Positions 52,333 to 61,070 of a DNA stretch of 64,000 nucleotides are shown one piece after another. Source of the DNA: JBBSTY01 sp038235385 (GTDB taxonomy: Bacteria; Actinomycetota; Acidimicrobiia; Acidimicrobiales; Acidimicrobilacustridaceae). Made by a program: the position numbers and the translations under genes. Position 1 is the first letter of the stretch. The number at the start of each line of letters is the position of its first letter. A model generated the notes under the pieces. The model was given only the letters and a program-made list of their open reading frames with translations, ran no database searches and was not told the DNA's origin. The stretch spans positions 1-64,000 of the forward strand of contig JBBSTY010000001.1 of the NCBI GenBank assembly GCA_038235385.1, in the 5' to 3' direction.

Positions 52333-52908
52333 CTAACCGGGCAGGTCGCCCGGCCGGTCGGCATCGACCAGCACGGCCCGGTCGACATGGCGGACCTCGG
52401 CGATCGTGACCGAACGGAGCGCACGGGTGAGGGAGCGCTCGCCGGCATCGAACGCGTCCTGCAACCTCGGGGCCGACCGTCGGCGGTAGGCCGCTGCGTG
52501 CACCTGGAGGCGGCCGTCGACGAGCGGCACGGCCACGTCGGCCGATGGCGTCGACGACAGGACGCTGACCAATCCCCGCACGGCTGCGCCCGTGATGGCG
52601 TGGAGATCGCAGGCGAGGACGACGACGATGGGGAGCGAGGCGATGCGCAACCCGGTGAGCACCCCACCGAGTGGACCCTCGCCCGGATGGGCGTCGGGGT
52701 GCACGGCGAGCCCGAGCGCCGCCAGCGAGGCCAGCTCGCCGCCCACGCAGGTGATGTCCGTGCACCCACCGTCGCCCAAGGCCCGGGCGACCCGCACGGC
52801 GAGCGCGGTCGGAGGGTCGCCGGTGGTCACCAGGGCCTTGTCGCGTCCCATGCGGGAGGACGACCCGCCCGTGAGCACGATGCCGCTGGCGCGGACGAAG
52901 ACGGCCAT
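52333..52908 (-). CDS. mobA: Molybdenum cofactor guanylyltransferase MobA-like
   Basis: 191 residues. NTP-transferase fold with SGIVLTGGSSSRMGRDKALV at the N-terminus (the LxGGxSxRxGxDK nucleotide loop) and VVVLACDLHAITG, the metal-binding Asp. It joins GMP to molybdopterin. Start ATG 8 bases after the PLP-enzyme stop. The organism presumably has at least one molybdoenzyme elsewhere. Confidence 0.85.
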   Translation of the reverse strand: MAVFVRASGIVLTGGSSSRMGRDKALVTTGDPPTALAVRVARALGDGGCTDITCVGGELASLAALGLAVHPDAHPGEGPLGGVLTGLRIASLPIVVVLACDLHAITGAAVRGLVSVLSSTPSADVAVPLVDGRLQVHAAAYRRRSAPRLQDAFDAGERSLTRALRSVTIAEVRHVDRAVLVDADRPGDLPG

Positions 52909-52916
52909 GGGTCCGA

Positions 52917-54185
52917 TCAGCTCGGAGCGATGCCCCCGTAGGACGCCTCGACGCCTCGGCTCTCGCCGTGGTTCGCCACCGCGTCGCGGAGATCGGCGAT
53001 GAAGGGGTCGACCATCTGCAGGTGGTAGGGCGACACCATGAGGTGGAGCCCACCCTGCTGGCGGTCGAGGTTCCATCCCCGGTCGTCCATCACGTCGCCA
53101 ACCGCGCCGATGTCGAGCTGGTCGGGATCGGCCGCACCGAACTCGAACAGGCTCATGTCGGGCGGTGCGGTGATGGCGAGGCCGTCGATGGATCGGATCC
53201 CTGCGACGAACGCTCGGGTCGCGTCGCGAACCTGCGAGGCCTTGCGCAGGTAGCCCTCGGCGCCCAGGTGGTTGATGGTGGCCCAGGCTCCTGCGATCGG
53301 TGCTGCGGGTCGTGTGCCTGCCGTGGTGATGGACCCGTAGAGCCCGCCGGGCCAGTCGTCGTACAGGAACCACTGGTGGCGAAGCAGCGCCGGATCCCGG
53401 TAGAGGATCACCGAGGCACCCTTGAACGTGTAGCCGTACTTGTGGATGTCCGCCGAGAGCGAGGTGACCCCGGGCACGAGGAAGTCCCACGGTGGGACCG
53501 ACTCACCCAGTCGCTCCCACCAGGGGAGCATCCAGCCGCCGAGGCAGGCGTCGACGTGCATCAGGATGCCGCGGGACGAGGCCAGCGCCGCCAGTTCGGT
53601 GATGGGGTCGATGACTCCGTAGGGATAGCAGGGTGACGACCCCACCACGAGCACCGTGTTCGCATCGATCATGGCTTCGGTGGCCGCCACATCGGCGCGG
53701 AGGTCCGCGCCGACCGGCGCCCGGCGGTGCTCGATGCGCAGGTAGTGGCACGCCTTGGCGAACGCGGGGTGCACCGTGGCCGGTGTGACGATGTTGGGCG
53801 TGTCGATCCCGCGCTCCTGGTCGCCGACGGATCGGGCGGTGTGCACGGCGAGGAAGATGCTCTCGGTACCGCCGCTCGACAGCGATCCCGCCGTCGGGTC
53901 GGTGTGGGTGAGCGCCGCCGCCATGGCCACGACCTCGGCCTCCATCTGCACGAGGCTGGGGTACTTGAACGGGTTCAGCGCGTTCTCGTGGAGGTACCGG
54001 CGACCGACCTCGGCGAGCAGCTCCTCGAGCTCCTCGTCGTCGGGGTGGTACACGAGGCTGAACGCGCGTCCGCCGCGCCAGTCGATGTCGTGGCGCTGCC
54101 GTTCGGCCATCGTCTCGAGGATCGACGCAGCGCTCTGACCCGCGGCGGGGAAGCCCTCGATCGGTGTGCCCTCGGTGGCGCTCAT
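52917..54185 (-). CDS. PLP-dependent decarboxylase/lyase, group II (sphingosine-1-phosphate-lyase-like)
   Basis: 422 residues, fold-type I. The PLP lysine lies in SLSADIHKYGYTFKGASVILYR, which closely follows the DTHKYG..PKG stretch of S1P lyase rather than glutamate decarboxylase. N-terminal GRAFSLVYHPDDEELEELLAEVG and SGGTESIFLAV also fit. It may cleave long-chain base phosphates or decarboxylate an amino acid; substrate unknown. Overlaps the DUF3151 stop by four bases. Confidence 0.82.
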   Translation of the reverse strand: MSATEGTPIEGFPAAGQSAASILETMAERQRHDIDWRGGRAFSLVYHPDDEELEELLAEVGRRYLHENALNPFKYPSLVQMEAEVVAMAAALTHTDPTAGSLSSGGTESIFLAVHTARSVGDQERGIDTPNIVTPATVHPAFAKACHYLRIEHRRAPVGADLRADVAATEAMIDANTVLVVGSSPCYPYGVIDPITELAALASSRGILMHVDACLGGWMLPWWERLGESVPPWDFLVPGVTSLSADIHKYGYTFKGASVILYRDPALLRHQWFLYDDWPGGLYGSITTAGTRPAAPIAGAWATINHLGAEGYLRKASQVRDATRAFVAGIRSIDGLAITAPPDMSLFEFGAADPDQLDIGAVGDVMDDRGWNLDRQQGGLHLMVSPYHLQMVDPFIADLRDAVANHGESRGVEASYGGIAPS

Positions 54186-54616
54186 GCGGTTGGCCGCTCG
54201 GGGTCGAGCTGGCGGAGGAAGTGGGCGCACCGTTCGGCCTCGTCGACCTCGCCGATCCGCCCGGCCACCGCTCGGAGGCCGTCGAGGGCCCGCAGGAACC
54301 CCCGGTTGGACTCGTGGGACCACCGGACGTAGCCCGAGCCCTTCCACCCGCTCTGGCGCAGGCGATCGAGCCCACGGTGGTACCCGACCCGGTAGTAGGC
54401 GTAGGACTCGATGTCGTCGCGGCCGAGGTCGCCGAGGGTGGCCCACCCCTCGAGCGATGTCGGGTGCTCCGCCACCGCGGCGGCGACAGCCGAGCGGCGT
54501 TCGTCGCCCTCGAGGCCGACCGCGGCGGCGAGCCGATCGCGGGTGCGTTCCGGTTCGGGTTCGAGGATGGTCTCGGGTGGGCCCGAGGGTGTGAGCGAGA
54601 CAGAGGCGTCGGACAT
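54182..54616 (-). CDS. DUF3151 domain protein
   Basis: 144 residues. AVAEHPTSLEGWATLGDLGRDDIESYAYYRVGYHRGLDRLRQSGWKGSGYVRWSHESNRGFLRAL is the characteristic DUF3151 core of Actinobacteria (tetratricopeptide-like helices). Function unknown. ATG is seven bases after TAGGGT (54624-54629), so it starts a leaderless operon DUF3151 - PLP enzyme - mobA - rhodanese - rnd. Confidence 0.88.
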   Translation of the reverse strand: MSDASVSLTPSGPPETILEPEPERTRDRLAAAVGLEGDERRSAVAAAVAEHPTSLEGWATLGDLGRDDIESYAYYRVGYHRGLDRLRQSGWKGSGYVRWSHESNRGFLRALDGLRAVAGRIGEVDEAERCAHFLRQLDPERPTA

Positions 54617-54623
54617 GGCGCCG

Positions 54624-54629
54624 ACCCTA
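54624..54629 (-). promoter_or_regulatory. -10 element TAGGGT, leaderless start of DUF3151 operon
   Basis: TAGGGT, 7 bases, ATG at 54616; within the 44-base gap after ppk2. Confidence 0.6.
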
Positions 54630-54660
54630 CCGTTCGGCCCCCGGGCCGGGGGCCGTCTGG

Positions 54661-55491
54661 TCAGTAGCGCTCGGGCACGAAGGTCTGCTCGCTCATCGGC
54701 GGACGGTGGTCGTCGCGATGCGGCGGACGCGGCGCGAGCTCGATCCTCGGCGGCGTGAGGTCGTGGTATGGGATCAGGCTCAACAGGTGGCTGATGCAGT
54801 TGAGCCGGGCATGGCGCTTCACATCGGCGTCGACCACGTACCACGGGGTCTGGGCCAGGTCCGTTCGTGCGAACATCTCGTCCTTGGCGGCCGAGTACTG
54901 CTCCCACTTGTCACGCGATTCGATGTCCATCGGAGACAGCTTCCACCGCTTCGTGGGGTCGGCGAGGCGGTCCTGGAAGCGCTTCTCCTGGACCTCGTCG
55001 CTCACCGAGAACCAGTACTTCACCAAGATGGTGCCCGAGCGCACGAGCATCCGCTCGAACTGCGGGCACGAGCGGAGGAACTCGTCGACCTGATCGGGTG
55101 TGGCGAAGCCCATCACGCGTTCGACCCCGGCGCGGTTGTACCAGGAGCGATCCATCAGGACGACCTCCCCGCCGGCCGGGAGATGCTCGACGTAGCGCTG
55201 GAAGTACCACTCCGTGCGCTCGCGATCGCTCGGCGCGCCGAGAGCGACCACCCGCACCACGCGAGGGTTGGTGGACTCGGTGATCCGCTTGATGACGCCG
55301 CCCTTCCCGGCGGCGTCACGACCTTCGAAGATGACCACTACGCGCTGGCCGGTGGCCTTGACCCACTCCTGGAGCTTCACCAGCTCGATCTGCAGCCGAC
55401 GGAGCTCGGCGTCGTACACCTGCCTCCGCAGACGGCCGCTCTTGGTGTAGCTCTCGGCCCCGAAGCGCCGCTCGGCGTGGTCGTCGTTCAT
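54661..55491 (-). CDS. ppk2: Polyphosphate kinase 2 (PPK2)
   Basis: 276 residues. Walker A in VIFEGRDAAGKGGVIKRI, Walker B in LMDRSWYNRAGVERVMG and the lid TKRWKLSPMD: the one-domain (class I) PPK2 fold. It uses polyphosphate to phosphorylate nucleoside diphosphates or the reverse. Start overlaps the hydrolase stop by four bases. Linked with DUF3151 only by position. Confidence 0.93.
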   Translation of the reverse strand: MNDDHAERRFGAESYTKSGRLRRQVYDAELRRLQIELVKLQEWVKATGQRVVVIFEGRDAAGKGGVIKRITESTNPRVVRVVALGAPSDRERTEWYFQRYVEHLPAGGEVVLMDRSWYNRAGVERVMGFATPDQVDEFLRSCPQFERMLVRSGTILVKYWFSVSDEVQEKRFQDRLADPTKRWKLSPMDIESRDKWEQYSAAKDEMFARTDLAQTPWYVVDADVKRHARLNCISHLLSLIPYHDLTPPRIELAPRPPHRDDHRPPMSEQTFVPERY

Positions 55492-56330
55492 CGCCCGATC
55501 CTTGCACGGTCCGGTTCGCCCACCGAGCGGCCGACCGAGAGCTCGACGGCTCGGTCGACGAACCGCGCGAAGTCGTCGGGGTGGGTGCGGTGCGCGTCGT
55601 GGCCCGCTCCGTCGATGGTGACCAGCTCGGCCAGAGGCGCGTCATGTGCCAGCACCGCCGCACTTCGCCGATGGCGGTCGCTCGAGGCGCCTCCCCGGCC
55701 GGCGACGACGGGAACGGTCAGCGCCGCCACATCGAGGTGGGACGCGGCGCGCACCGCGGCGAGGTCGCTCACCAGCGCGGGGCCCTCGGACCGCCGGGCC
55801 CGTCTCGTCGCCTCCGGCAGCGCCGACCACCCGTCGTCGCCGATCATGCGGCGCAGGAACTGCTCGGCGGCCAGCGCCGGATCGCGCCGTGCGTCGGCAT
55901 CGGCTCGGTCCCGGTCGGCCGCCGACGTCGAGGCATCGCTCGTCCAGAGCGGCGCCTCGAACGCGCCGACCCCCAGCACCAGGTCGGGGTGGCGCCTGGC
56001 GGCGGCGAGCGCGATGACCCCGCCGAGGCTGTGGCCCACCACGACCGAGGGTCGGCCGTCGACCACGCGCAGCAGGTCGTCGATGTGGTCGTCGAGCCCC
56101 CGGCACACGCCCGCGGCGACGCTCCTGGCGTAGCCGCGCCGGTCGTAGCGCACGACATCCAGCTCGGGTCGTCGGCGCACCGTGCGGATGAAGCTCGCGG
56201 CGCGATCCATCGCGCCGTGGACGTACACCACACGAGGCGCCGATCCGCTCGATGGAGCGGTCGGCGCACGGTGGTAGACGGCGAGGCCGTGGTCGTACCG
56301 GGGACGCACGCGCGACGGCTGCTCAGCCAT
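55488..56330 (-). CDS. Alpha/beta hydrolase
   Basis: 280 residues. Oxyanion region RVVYVHGAMDRAASF, nucleophile elbow VVVGHSLGGVIAL (Ser), acid residue before the final turn and the catalytic His in IDGAGHDAHRTHP. Substrate unknown. Overlaps the upstream membrane gene by eight bases and ppk2 by four, forming one transcription unit. Confidence 0.85.
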   Translation of the reverse strand: MAEQPSRVRPRYDHGLAVYHRAPTAPSSGSAPRVVYVHGAMDRAASFIRTVRRRPELDVVRYDRRGYARSVAAGVCRGLDDHIDDLLRVVDGRPSVVVGHSLGGVIALAAARRHPDLVLGVGAFEAPLWTSDASTSAADRDRADADARRDPALAAEQFLRRMIGDDGWSALPEATRRARRSEGPALVSDLAAVRAASHLDVAALTVPVVAGRGGASSDRHRRSAAVLAHDAPLAELVTIDGAGHDAHRTHPDDFARFVDRAVELSVGRSVGEPDRARIGR

Positions 56331-56799
56331 CGGGGTCCGGCGGCCGGGTCCAGCACGTGGTGGTGCTCTGCAACGGGCGGGGGCTCAGGAGCTCGAGGGC
56401 CGAGCTGCGGCCGGCCGATTGGTCGTCGTCGGCGCTCACGGCCCGGATGATCGTTGCGATCTCGATGCCCGGCAGGTGGTGGATGTGGGCCAGCAACCCG
56501 CTCTGCTCCAACTTGTCGAGCGGCACGATGCACCCTCGCTCGAGGGTGCCGTAGAGCACCACGCCGCCTCCGGCCGGCTTGTGCGGGCCGACGCGTGTGC
56601 GGAACACGTCGACCTCGGTGACCTCGTCCCAGCTCACGCCCTCGGTGCGCCCGTCGGCGAGCGTTCGTCGGACGCCGTCCGAGTCGGCCTCGATGGCGAC
56701 CGTCGCGGCGCGAACCCGCGACACAGCGGCCCGCTTGCGCACCACGACGATCACCAGGAGGACGGGTGCGAAGAGCAGCACCAGGGTCACGAGGTTCAT
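56323..56799 (-). CDS. Membrane-anchored protein with a PH-like domain
   Basis: 158 residues. A single N-terminal helix (LVTLVLLFAPVLLVIVVV), then a beta-rich domain (ATVAIEADSDGVRRTLADGRTEGVSWDEVTEVDVFRT) reminiscent of bacterial PH (DUF2581-like) domains, and an unstructured tail. First gene of the set with the hydrolase and ppk2. Function unknown. Confidence 0.6.
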   Translation of the reverse strand: MNLVTLVLLFAPVLLVIVVVRKRAAVSRVRAATVAIEADSDGVRRTLADGRTEGVSWDEVTEVDVFRTRVGPHKPAGGGVVLYGTLERGCIVPLDKLEQSGLLAHIHHLPGIEIATIIRAVSADDDQSAGRSSALELLSPRPLQSTTTCWTRPPDPDG

Positions 56800-56821
56800 G
56801 AGCGGGCTGCCACCTGGCCGG

Positions 56822-57607
56822 TCAATTCAACCGGGCCCGGAAACGCTCGGCCGAGTGGCCGTACTCGATGCCCAGCTCGCCACCGAGCTCACCGGCGAGG
56901 ACGCCGAGGTGATCGGCCGCCTCGCCGAAACGTCCGCCGGCGGCGAGCAGGGCGGCCAGCTCGGCCCGCTCCTCGGGCGGCACACCGGGGATCCCCAGCC
57001 GGAGCCGCAGCACCCACAGCAGCGACTGCCGATCGCCGGATGCCGCAAAGATGCCGCGGAGGTTGGCGAGCATGCGGCCGAGGATCGCCACCGAACCCAC
57101 CGGCTCGAGGTAGCGGGCATCGAACTCGACGTCGGAGGAGTGGATCGATCCGAACGCCGCCGCGCACCCCGCCGGGCCGAGCCGGGCGCCGCGGGCGAAC
57201 GGGTCGAGGAAGGAAGCGGGGTCGTTGCGCTCGCGGAGGAGGAAGTGCCCCGGCATGCCGATGCCGACGAGCCCGACCCCGATGCGGTCGCCGATCGCCA
57301 TGCTGAGCACGGCCAGGCTGATCGGGATGCCGACGCGTCGCTCGATCACGTCGTCGAGGTACGAGTTCCGCGGGTCGTAGTAGGCGGCGCTGTTGCCCGA
57401 GTAGCCGAGGTCGTCGAACAGCCATCGCATGAGGCCGTCGACGTCGCGCCCCGGACAGCGATCGGCCAGATCGTCCAGTCGGCCGAGCTGCTCGGCGACG
57501 TCGAGGTCCGGATGGGCGTGCGCGGCGATGAGCAGAGCGGCGTGCTCGAGCACCAGGTCCTCCTCGGGACCGTCGACCATCTGGGTGAACCGCTCCGTCG
57601 CGTCCAT
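56822..57607 (-). CDS. SirB1 / transglutaminase-like family protein
   Basis: 261 residues. The SirB1 segment DPRNSYLDDVIERRVGIPISLAVLSMAIGDRIGVGLVGIGMPGHFLLR is clear. Most members have lost the transglutaminase Cys and have no known activity, and I see no Cys in that position here. The second half is helical, repeat-like. ATG eight bases after TACCCT; divergent from the acyl-CoA synthetase gene. Confidence 0.85.
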   Translation of the reverse strand: MDATERFTQMVDGPEEDLVLEHAALLIAAHAHPDLDVAEQLGRLDDLADRCPGRDVDGLMRWLFDDLGYSGNSAAYYDPRNSYLDDVIERRVGIPISLAVLSMAIGDRIGVGLVGIGMPGHFLLRERNDPASFLDPFARGARLGPAGCAAAFGSIHSSDVEFDARYLEPVGSVAILGRMLANLRGIFAASGDRQSLLWVLRLRLGIPGVPPEERAELAALLAAGGRFGEAADHLGVLAGELGGELGIEYGHSAERFRARLN

Positions 57608-57615
57608 CGGCGGTC

Positions 57616-57621
57616 AGGGTA
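57616..57621 (-). promoter_or_regulatory. -10 element TACCCT, leaderless start of SirB1-like gene
   Basis: TACCCT, 8 bases, ATG at 57607. Confidence 0.5.
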
Positions 57622-57664
57622 CCGGTGCTGCCCGCAGGGACGGTGAGCGCCGCCGGCGCCCGAC

Positions 57665-57670
57665 TACCCT
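57665..57670 (+). promoter_or_regulatory. -10 element TACCCT of acyl-CoA synthetase gene
   Basis: TACCCT 33 bases before the ATG, followed by a leader with AGGGGGAAG. Confidence 0.45.
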
Positions 57671-57702
57671 TCGGCCCCGGAACCGACACCAGGGGGAAGT
57701 CG

Positions 57703-59247
57703 ATGCACCCGGGAACCCACGCCGCCAGCGATCCCGACAAGGCGGCCATCATCATGGCCGCCACAGGCGAGACCATCACGTACGGCGAGCTGGCGGCGGA
57801 GGCCGACCAGCTGGGCCAGCTCTTCCGTGCCGCCGGCCTCGAGGCGGGCGACCACATCGCCTTCTGCCTCGAGAACCACCCCCGCTTCCTGCCCCTGGTC
57901 TGGGGCGCGTTCGATGCCGGGCTCGTGTACACGGCCATGAGCTCGCGCCTCACCACCGACGAGATGTCCTACATCATCAACGATTGCGGGGCGCGCGCGT
58001 TCATCACCTCGGCGTACAAGGCCGATGCGGCCGCCGAGCTCGTCGATCAGATGCCCGAGGTGGAGCTGCGCCTGATGATCGATGGGGTGATCGACGGCTT
58101 CGAGCCCTACGAGGACGCCGTCGCGGGCTACCCGGCCGAGCCGCTGCCCGACCCGCGGGTGGCGGGACGCGACATGCTCTACTCGTCGGGTACCACCGGC
58201 CGTCCGAAGGGTGTCAGCACCCCGCTCACCGGTGACACGATCGACGCCCCCACCGCGGTCACCAACCTCGGTCTCATGCTGCTGGGCTACCGCGAGGACA
58301 TGGTGTACCTCTCGCCGGCCCCGCTCTACCACGCCGCGCCGCTTCGATTCGTGCACGCCGTGCACCAGGTCGGTGGGACGGTGGTCGTCATGGACCACTT
58401 CGATCCCGAAGCGTTCCTGTCGCTGATCGAGCGCCACCGGGTCACCCACACCCAGGTCGTGCCCACGATGTTCATCCGGATGCTGAAGCTCCCGGCCGAA
58501 GCCCGCGAGCGGCACGACCTCTCGAGCCTGGAGATGGCCGTCCACGCCGCTGCGCCGTGTCCCAAGGACGTGAAGCAGCAGATGATCGAGTGGTGGGGTC
58601 CGGTGATCCACGAGTACTACGCCGGCACCGAGGGCAACGGCTTCGTGTACTGCGGGTCCGAGGCGTGGATGGCCCACAAGGGAACCGTCGGCCAGGCGCT
58701 CGTGGGTGAGATCCACATCGTCGGCGACGATGGCGAGGAGCTCCCCGTCGGCGAGGAGGGCACCATCTACTTCGGGGGAGGCGGCCAGTTCGAGTACCAC
58801 AACGACCCCGAGAAGACCGCCTCCTCCCGCAACGACCAGGGATGGTCGACGCTCGGCGACATCGGGCGGCTCGACGAGGACGGGTTCCTGTACCTCACCG
58901 ACCGCAAGGCCTTCATGATCATCTCCGGGGGCGTCAACATCTACCCCCAGGAGGCCGAGAACATCCTGTCGATGCACGAGAAGGTGTTCGACGTGGCCGT
59001 GCTGGGGGTTCCGAACGCCGACTTCGGCGAGGAGGTCAAGGCGGTCGTGCAGCCGGTCGACATGGCCGACGCCGGCCCTGATCTCGAGCGCGAGCTGATC
59101 GCCTACTGCCGTGCGCACCTCGCCGACGTGAAGTGCCCGCGGTCGGTCGACTTCCTCGCCGAGCTCCCCCGCCATCCCACCGGCAAGCTCTACAAGCGCC
59201 TGCTCAAGGACGAGTACTGGAAGGGTCACGACTCGCGGATCGTCTGA
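57703..59247 (+). CDS. Long-chain acyl-CoA synthetase / AMP-dependent ligase (FadD-like)
   Basis: 514 residues. ANL superfamily: P-loop YSSGTTGRPKGV (A3), Y-x-G-T-E in EYYAGTEGNGFV (A5), GWSTLGDIGRLDEDGFLYLTDR (A7-A8) and the C-terminal catalytic lysine near PTGKLYKRLLKD. It activates a fatty or other acid to acyl-AMP and then acyl-CoA. Start ATG behind AGGGGGAAG. Followed by a GDPD gene 59 bases downstream on the same strand: acid activation and phosphodiester turnover may share lipid metabolism. Confidence 0.92.
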   Translation: MHPGTHAASDPDKAAIIMAATGETITYGELAAEADQLGQLFRAAGLEAGDHIAFCLENHPRFLPLVWGAFDAGLVYTAMSSRLTTDEMSYIINDCGARAFITSAYKADAAAELVDQMPEVELRLMIDGVIDGFEPYEDAVAGYPAEPLPDPRVAGRDMLYSSGTTGRPKGVSTPLTGDTIDAPTAVTNLGLMLLGYREDMVYLSPAPLYHAAPLRFVHAVHQVGGTVVVMDHFDPEAFLSLIERHRVTHTQVVPTMFIRMLKLPAEARERHDLSSLEMAVHAAAPCPKDVKQQMIEWWGPVIHEYYAGTEGNGFVYCGSEAWMAHKGTVGQALVGEIHIVGDDGEELPVGEEGTIYFGGGGQFEYHNDPEKTASSRNDQGWSTLGDIGRLDEDGFLYLTDRKAFMIISGGVNIYPQEAENILSMHEKVFDVAVLGVPNADFGEEVKAVVQPVDMADAGPDLERELIAYCRAHLADVKCPRSVDFLAELPRHPTGKLYKRLLKDEYWKGHDSRIV

Positions 59248-59292
59248 CGCGCCCGCCCGGTCGCACCCGCGTCGAATCGAGTGCCCAGGATC

Positions 59293-59298
59293 TAACGT
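59293..59298 (+). promoter_or_regulatory. -10 element TAACGT, leaderless start of GDPD gene
   Basis: TAACGT, 8 bases, ATG at 59307. Confidence 0.55.
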
Positions 59299-59306
59299 CG
59301 GTCTCG

Positions 59307-60074
59307 ATGACTGGCGACTCCTTCCCCGTTCTCGACCACCCCGGCCCGTTGGCGTTCGCCCACCGCGGGGGTGCGTCGGATGCGCCGGAGAACACGATGG
59401 CGGCGTTCGAGCACGCCATCGGGCTCGGCTACCGCTACCTCGAGACCGACGTCCACCTCACTGCGGACGGAGTGCTCCTCGCGTTCCACGACGATGTCCT
59501 GGATCGGGTGACCGACCGGTCGGGCGCCATCCACGAGCTCCGGTGGTCCGAGATCCGCGCGGCACGCGTGGGTGGCGCCGAGCCCATCCCGCGCTTCGAC
59601 GAGCTGCTCGACGCGTGGCCCGACATCCGCGTCAACATCGACCCGAAGAACGATCGTGCCGTCGAGGCGCTCGCCGCGTCGATCGGCCGGGCCGGTGCGG
59701 TCGATCGCGTCATCGTCGGTGCGTTCTCCGACCGGCGCCTCGCCCGTCTGCGCGATCTGCTCGGACCTCGGCTGTGCACGTCGCTCGGTCCTCGAGGGGT
59801 CGCCCGGCTGCGGGCCGCTGGCTACGGCGTGCCCGCCGGGTCGTTCCCGTCACCGTGCGTGCAGGTGCCGGTCCGTCACGGCGCGGTGACGATCACCGAC
59901 GAGCGGTTCGTTCGTGGCGCACACCGCTACGGACTGCAGGTGCACGTCTGGACCGTCGACGACCCGGTGGAGATGGCCCGGCTGCTCGACATGGGGGTCG
60001 ATGGCATCATGACCGACCGACCCGAGGTCCTCCGGCAGGTGCTGACGGATCGGTCGTCGTGGTACCCCGCGTGA
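59307..60074 (+). CDS. Glycerophosphodiester phosphodiesterase
   Basis: 255 residues. Complete GDPD motifs: FAHRGGASDAPENTMAAF, YLETDVHLTADGVLLAFHDD (E-x-D and HD, both intact), NIDPKND and the C-terminal VWTVDDPVEMARLLDMGVDGIMTDRP. No signal peptide. Hydrolyses glycerophosphodiesters to glycerol-3-phosphate. Leaderless start after TAACGT. Compare the divergent copy at 8509. Confidence 0.92.
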   Translation: MTGDSFPVLDHPGPLAFAHRGGASDAPENTMAAFEHAIGLGYRYLETDVHLTADGVLLAFHDDVLDRVTDRSGAIHELRWSEIRAARVGGAEPIPRFDELLDAWPDIRVNIDPKNDRAVEALAASIGRAGAVDRVIVGAFSDRRLARLRDLLGPRLCTSLGPRGVARLRAAGYGVPAGSFPSPCVQVPVRHGAVTITDERFVRGAHRYGLQVHVWTVDDPVEMARLLDMGVDGIMTDRPEVLRQVLTDRSSWYPA

Positions 60075-60106
60075 GCTCGCCGGCGTGATCCTCGAGAGCC
60101 CCGACG

Positions 60107-60859
60107 TCAGTACGGCCACTCCCCGGTGCCACCGAGCAACCGGGTGAGCGGGCGGAGCCGGGCGAGGATCAGCAGCTTGATCAGCACGTTGCGGGCGAAG
60201 TACGGCAGCTCGAGGAGCTGGCGGAACGCGTCGGCGAAGCGGTCGGCGAGGATCAGGTCCTCGCGTCGGTACTCGGCCATGGTCCCGGATCGGCCGACGT
60301 AGCGGAAGTGCGGGCTGGTCAGCAACGTCGTGGCCAGGGCCAGCGTGACCCCGACCGAGCTGAAGCTGTCGTGGATGAGGAGCGTGCCGCCCGCGCTGAC
60401 CTTCGCCCCCCATCGCTCGATGTCGGCCCGAGCCGGGTTGTAGCGGTGCGCGCCGTCGATGTACACGAGCTCGACCTTGCCGGGGACGTCGCCGGTCGCG
60501 TCCTGCGACGGCTTGCGCACGTGTCGGATCCGGTCGATGACGCCGGCCCGGGTGAGGTTGGCGACGAACGTCTCGTGATCGCGCTGGCCGTGCTCGAACG
60601 CACCCTCGAACTGCTGCGGGCCGCGGTCGTTGCCGCCGTGGGGATCGATGGCCACGACCTCCACGCCCTCCGGGGCAGAGCTGGCGAGCACGATCGCCGA
60701 TCGGCCGTGGTAGCTCCCGATCTCGACGATGCGCTGTCCCGGCTCCAGCACCGATGCGCGGTTCCACAGTCGTCGGGCCTGGAACTTGGTCATCCACCCC
60801 TCGACGTCGCCGATGGAGCGGAACACCTCGGTGAAGGTGCGGGTGGTGGTCGGGGGCAC
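60107..60859 (-). CDS. Class I SAM-dependent methyltransferase (Methyltransf_24 type)
   Basis: 250 residues. Motif I IVEIGSYHGRSAIVLAS, VVAIDPHGGNDRG (motif II, acidic), and VYIDGAHRYNPARADIERWGAKVSAGGTLLIHD. The family acts on sugars or small phenolics in cell-envelope or antibiotic pathways. C-terminus basic and hydrophobic (VLIKLLILARLRPLTRLL). GTG start with GGAG nine bases upstream. Isolated gene; substrate unknown. Confidence 0.85.
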   Translation of the reverse strand: MPPTTTRTFTEVFRSIGDVEGWMTKFQARRLWNRASVLEPGQRIVEIGSYHGRSAIVLASSAPEGVEVVAIDPHGGNDRGPQQFEGAFEHGQRDHETFVANLTRAGVIDRIRHVRKPSQDATGDVPGKVELVYIDGAHRYNPARADIERWGAKVSAGGTLLIHDSFSSVGVTLALATTLLTSPHFRYVGRSGTMAEYRREDLILADRFADAFRQLLELPYFARNVLIKLLILARLRPLTRLLGGTGEWPY

Positions 60860-60935
60860 AGCGGCGTACTCCGTTGCGAGGTGGTGGGACGTCCGGACCG
60901 GGGAGCGACTCCCGTCGGGCCGAGGGGCGGGCCAG

Positions 60936-60941
60936 TATAGG
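60936..60941 (+). promoter_or_regulatory. Possible -10 element TATAGG of lytic transglycosylase gene
   Basis: TATAGG, 129 bases before the ATG at 61071, in the gap to the minus-strand methyltransferase; implies a long leader. No -35. Confidence 0.3.
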
Positions 60942-61070
60942 ACCGAGCATCGGTCCCGGACGGAGACGACGAGCGAGGGTCCGTGCGGTGCCGCTGCACC
61001 GCGGCCACACTGACCTGCCGGCCCGGCTTCCCCGACCCCTCATCAGCGAGCACCCCCGATCCTGCCCACC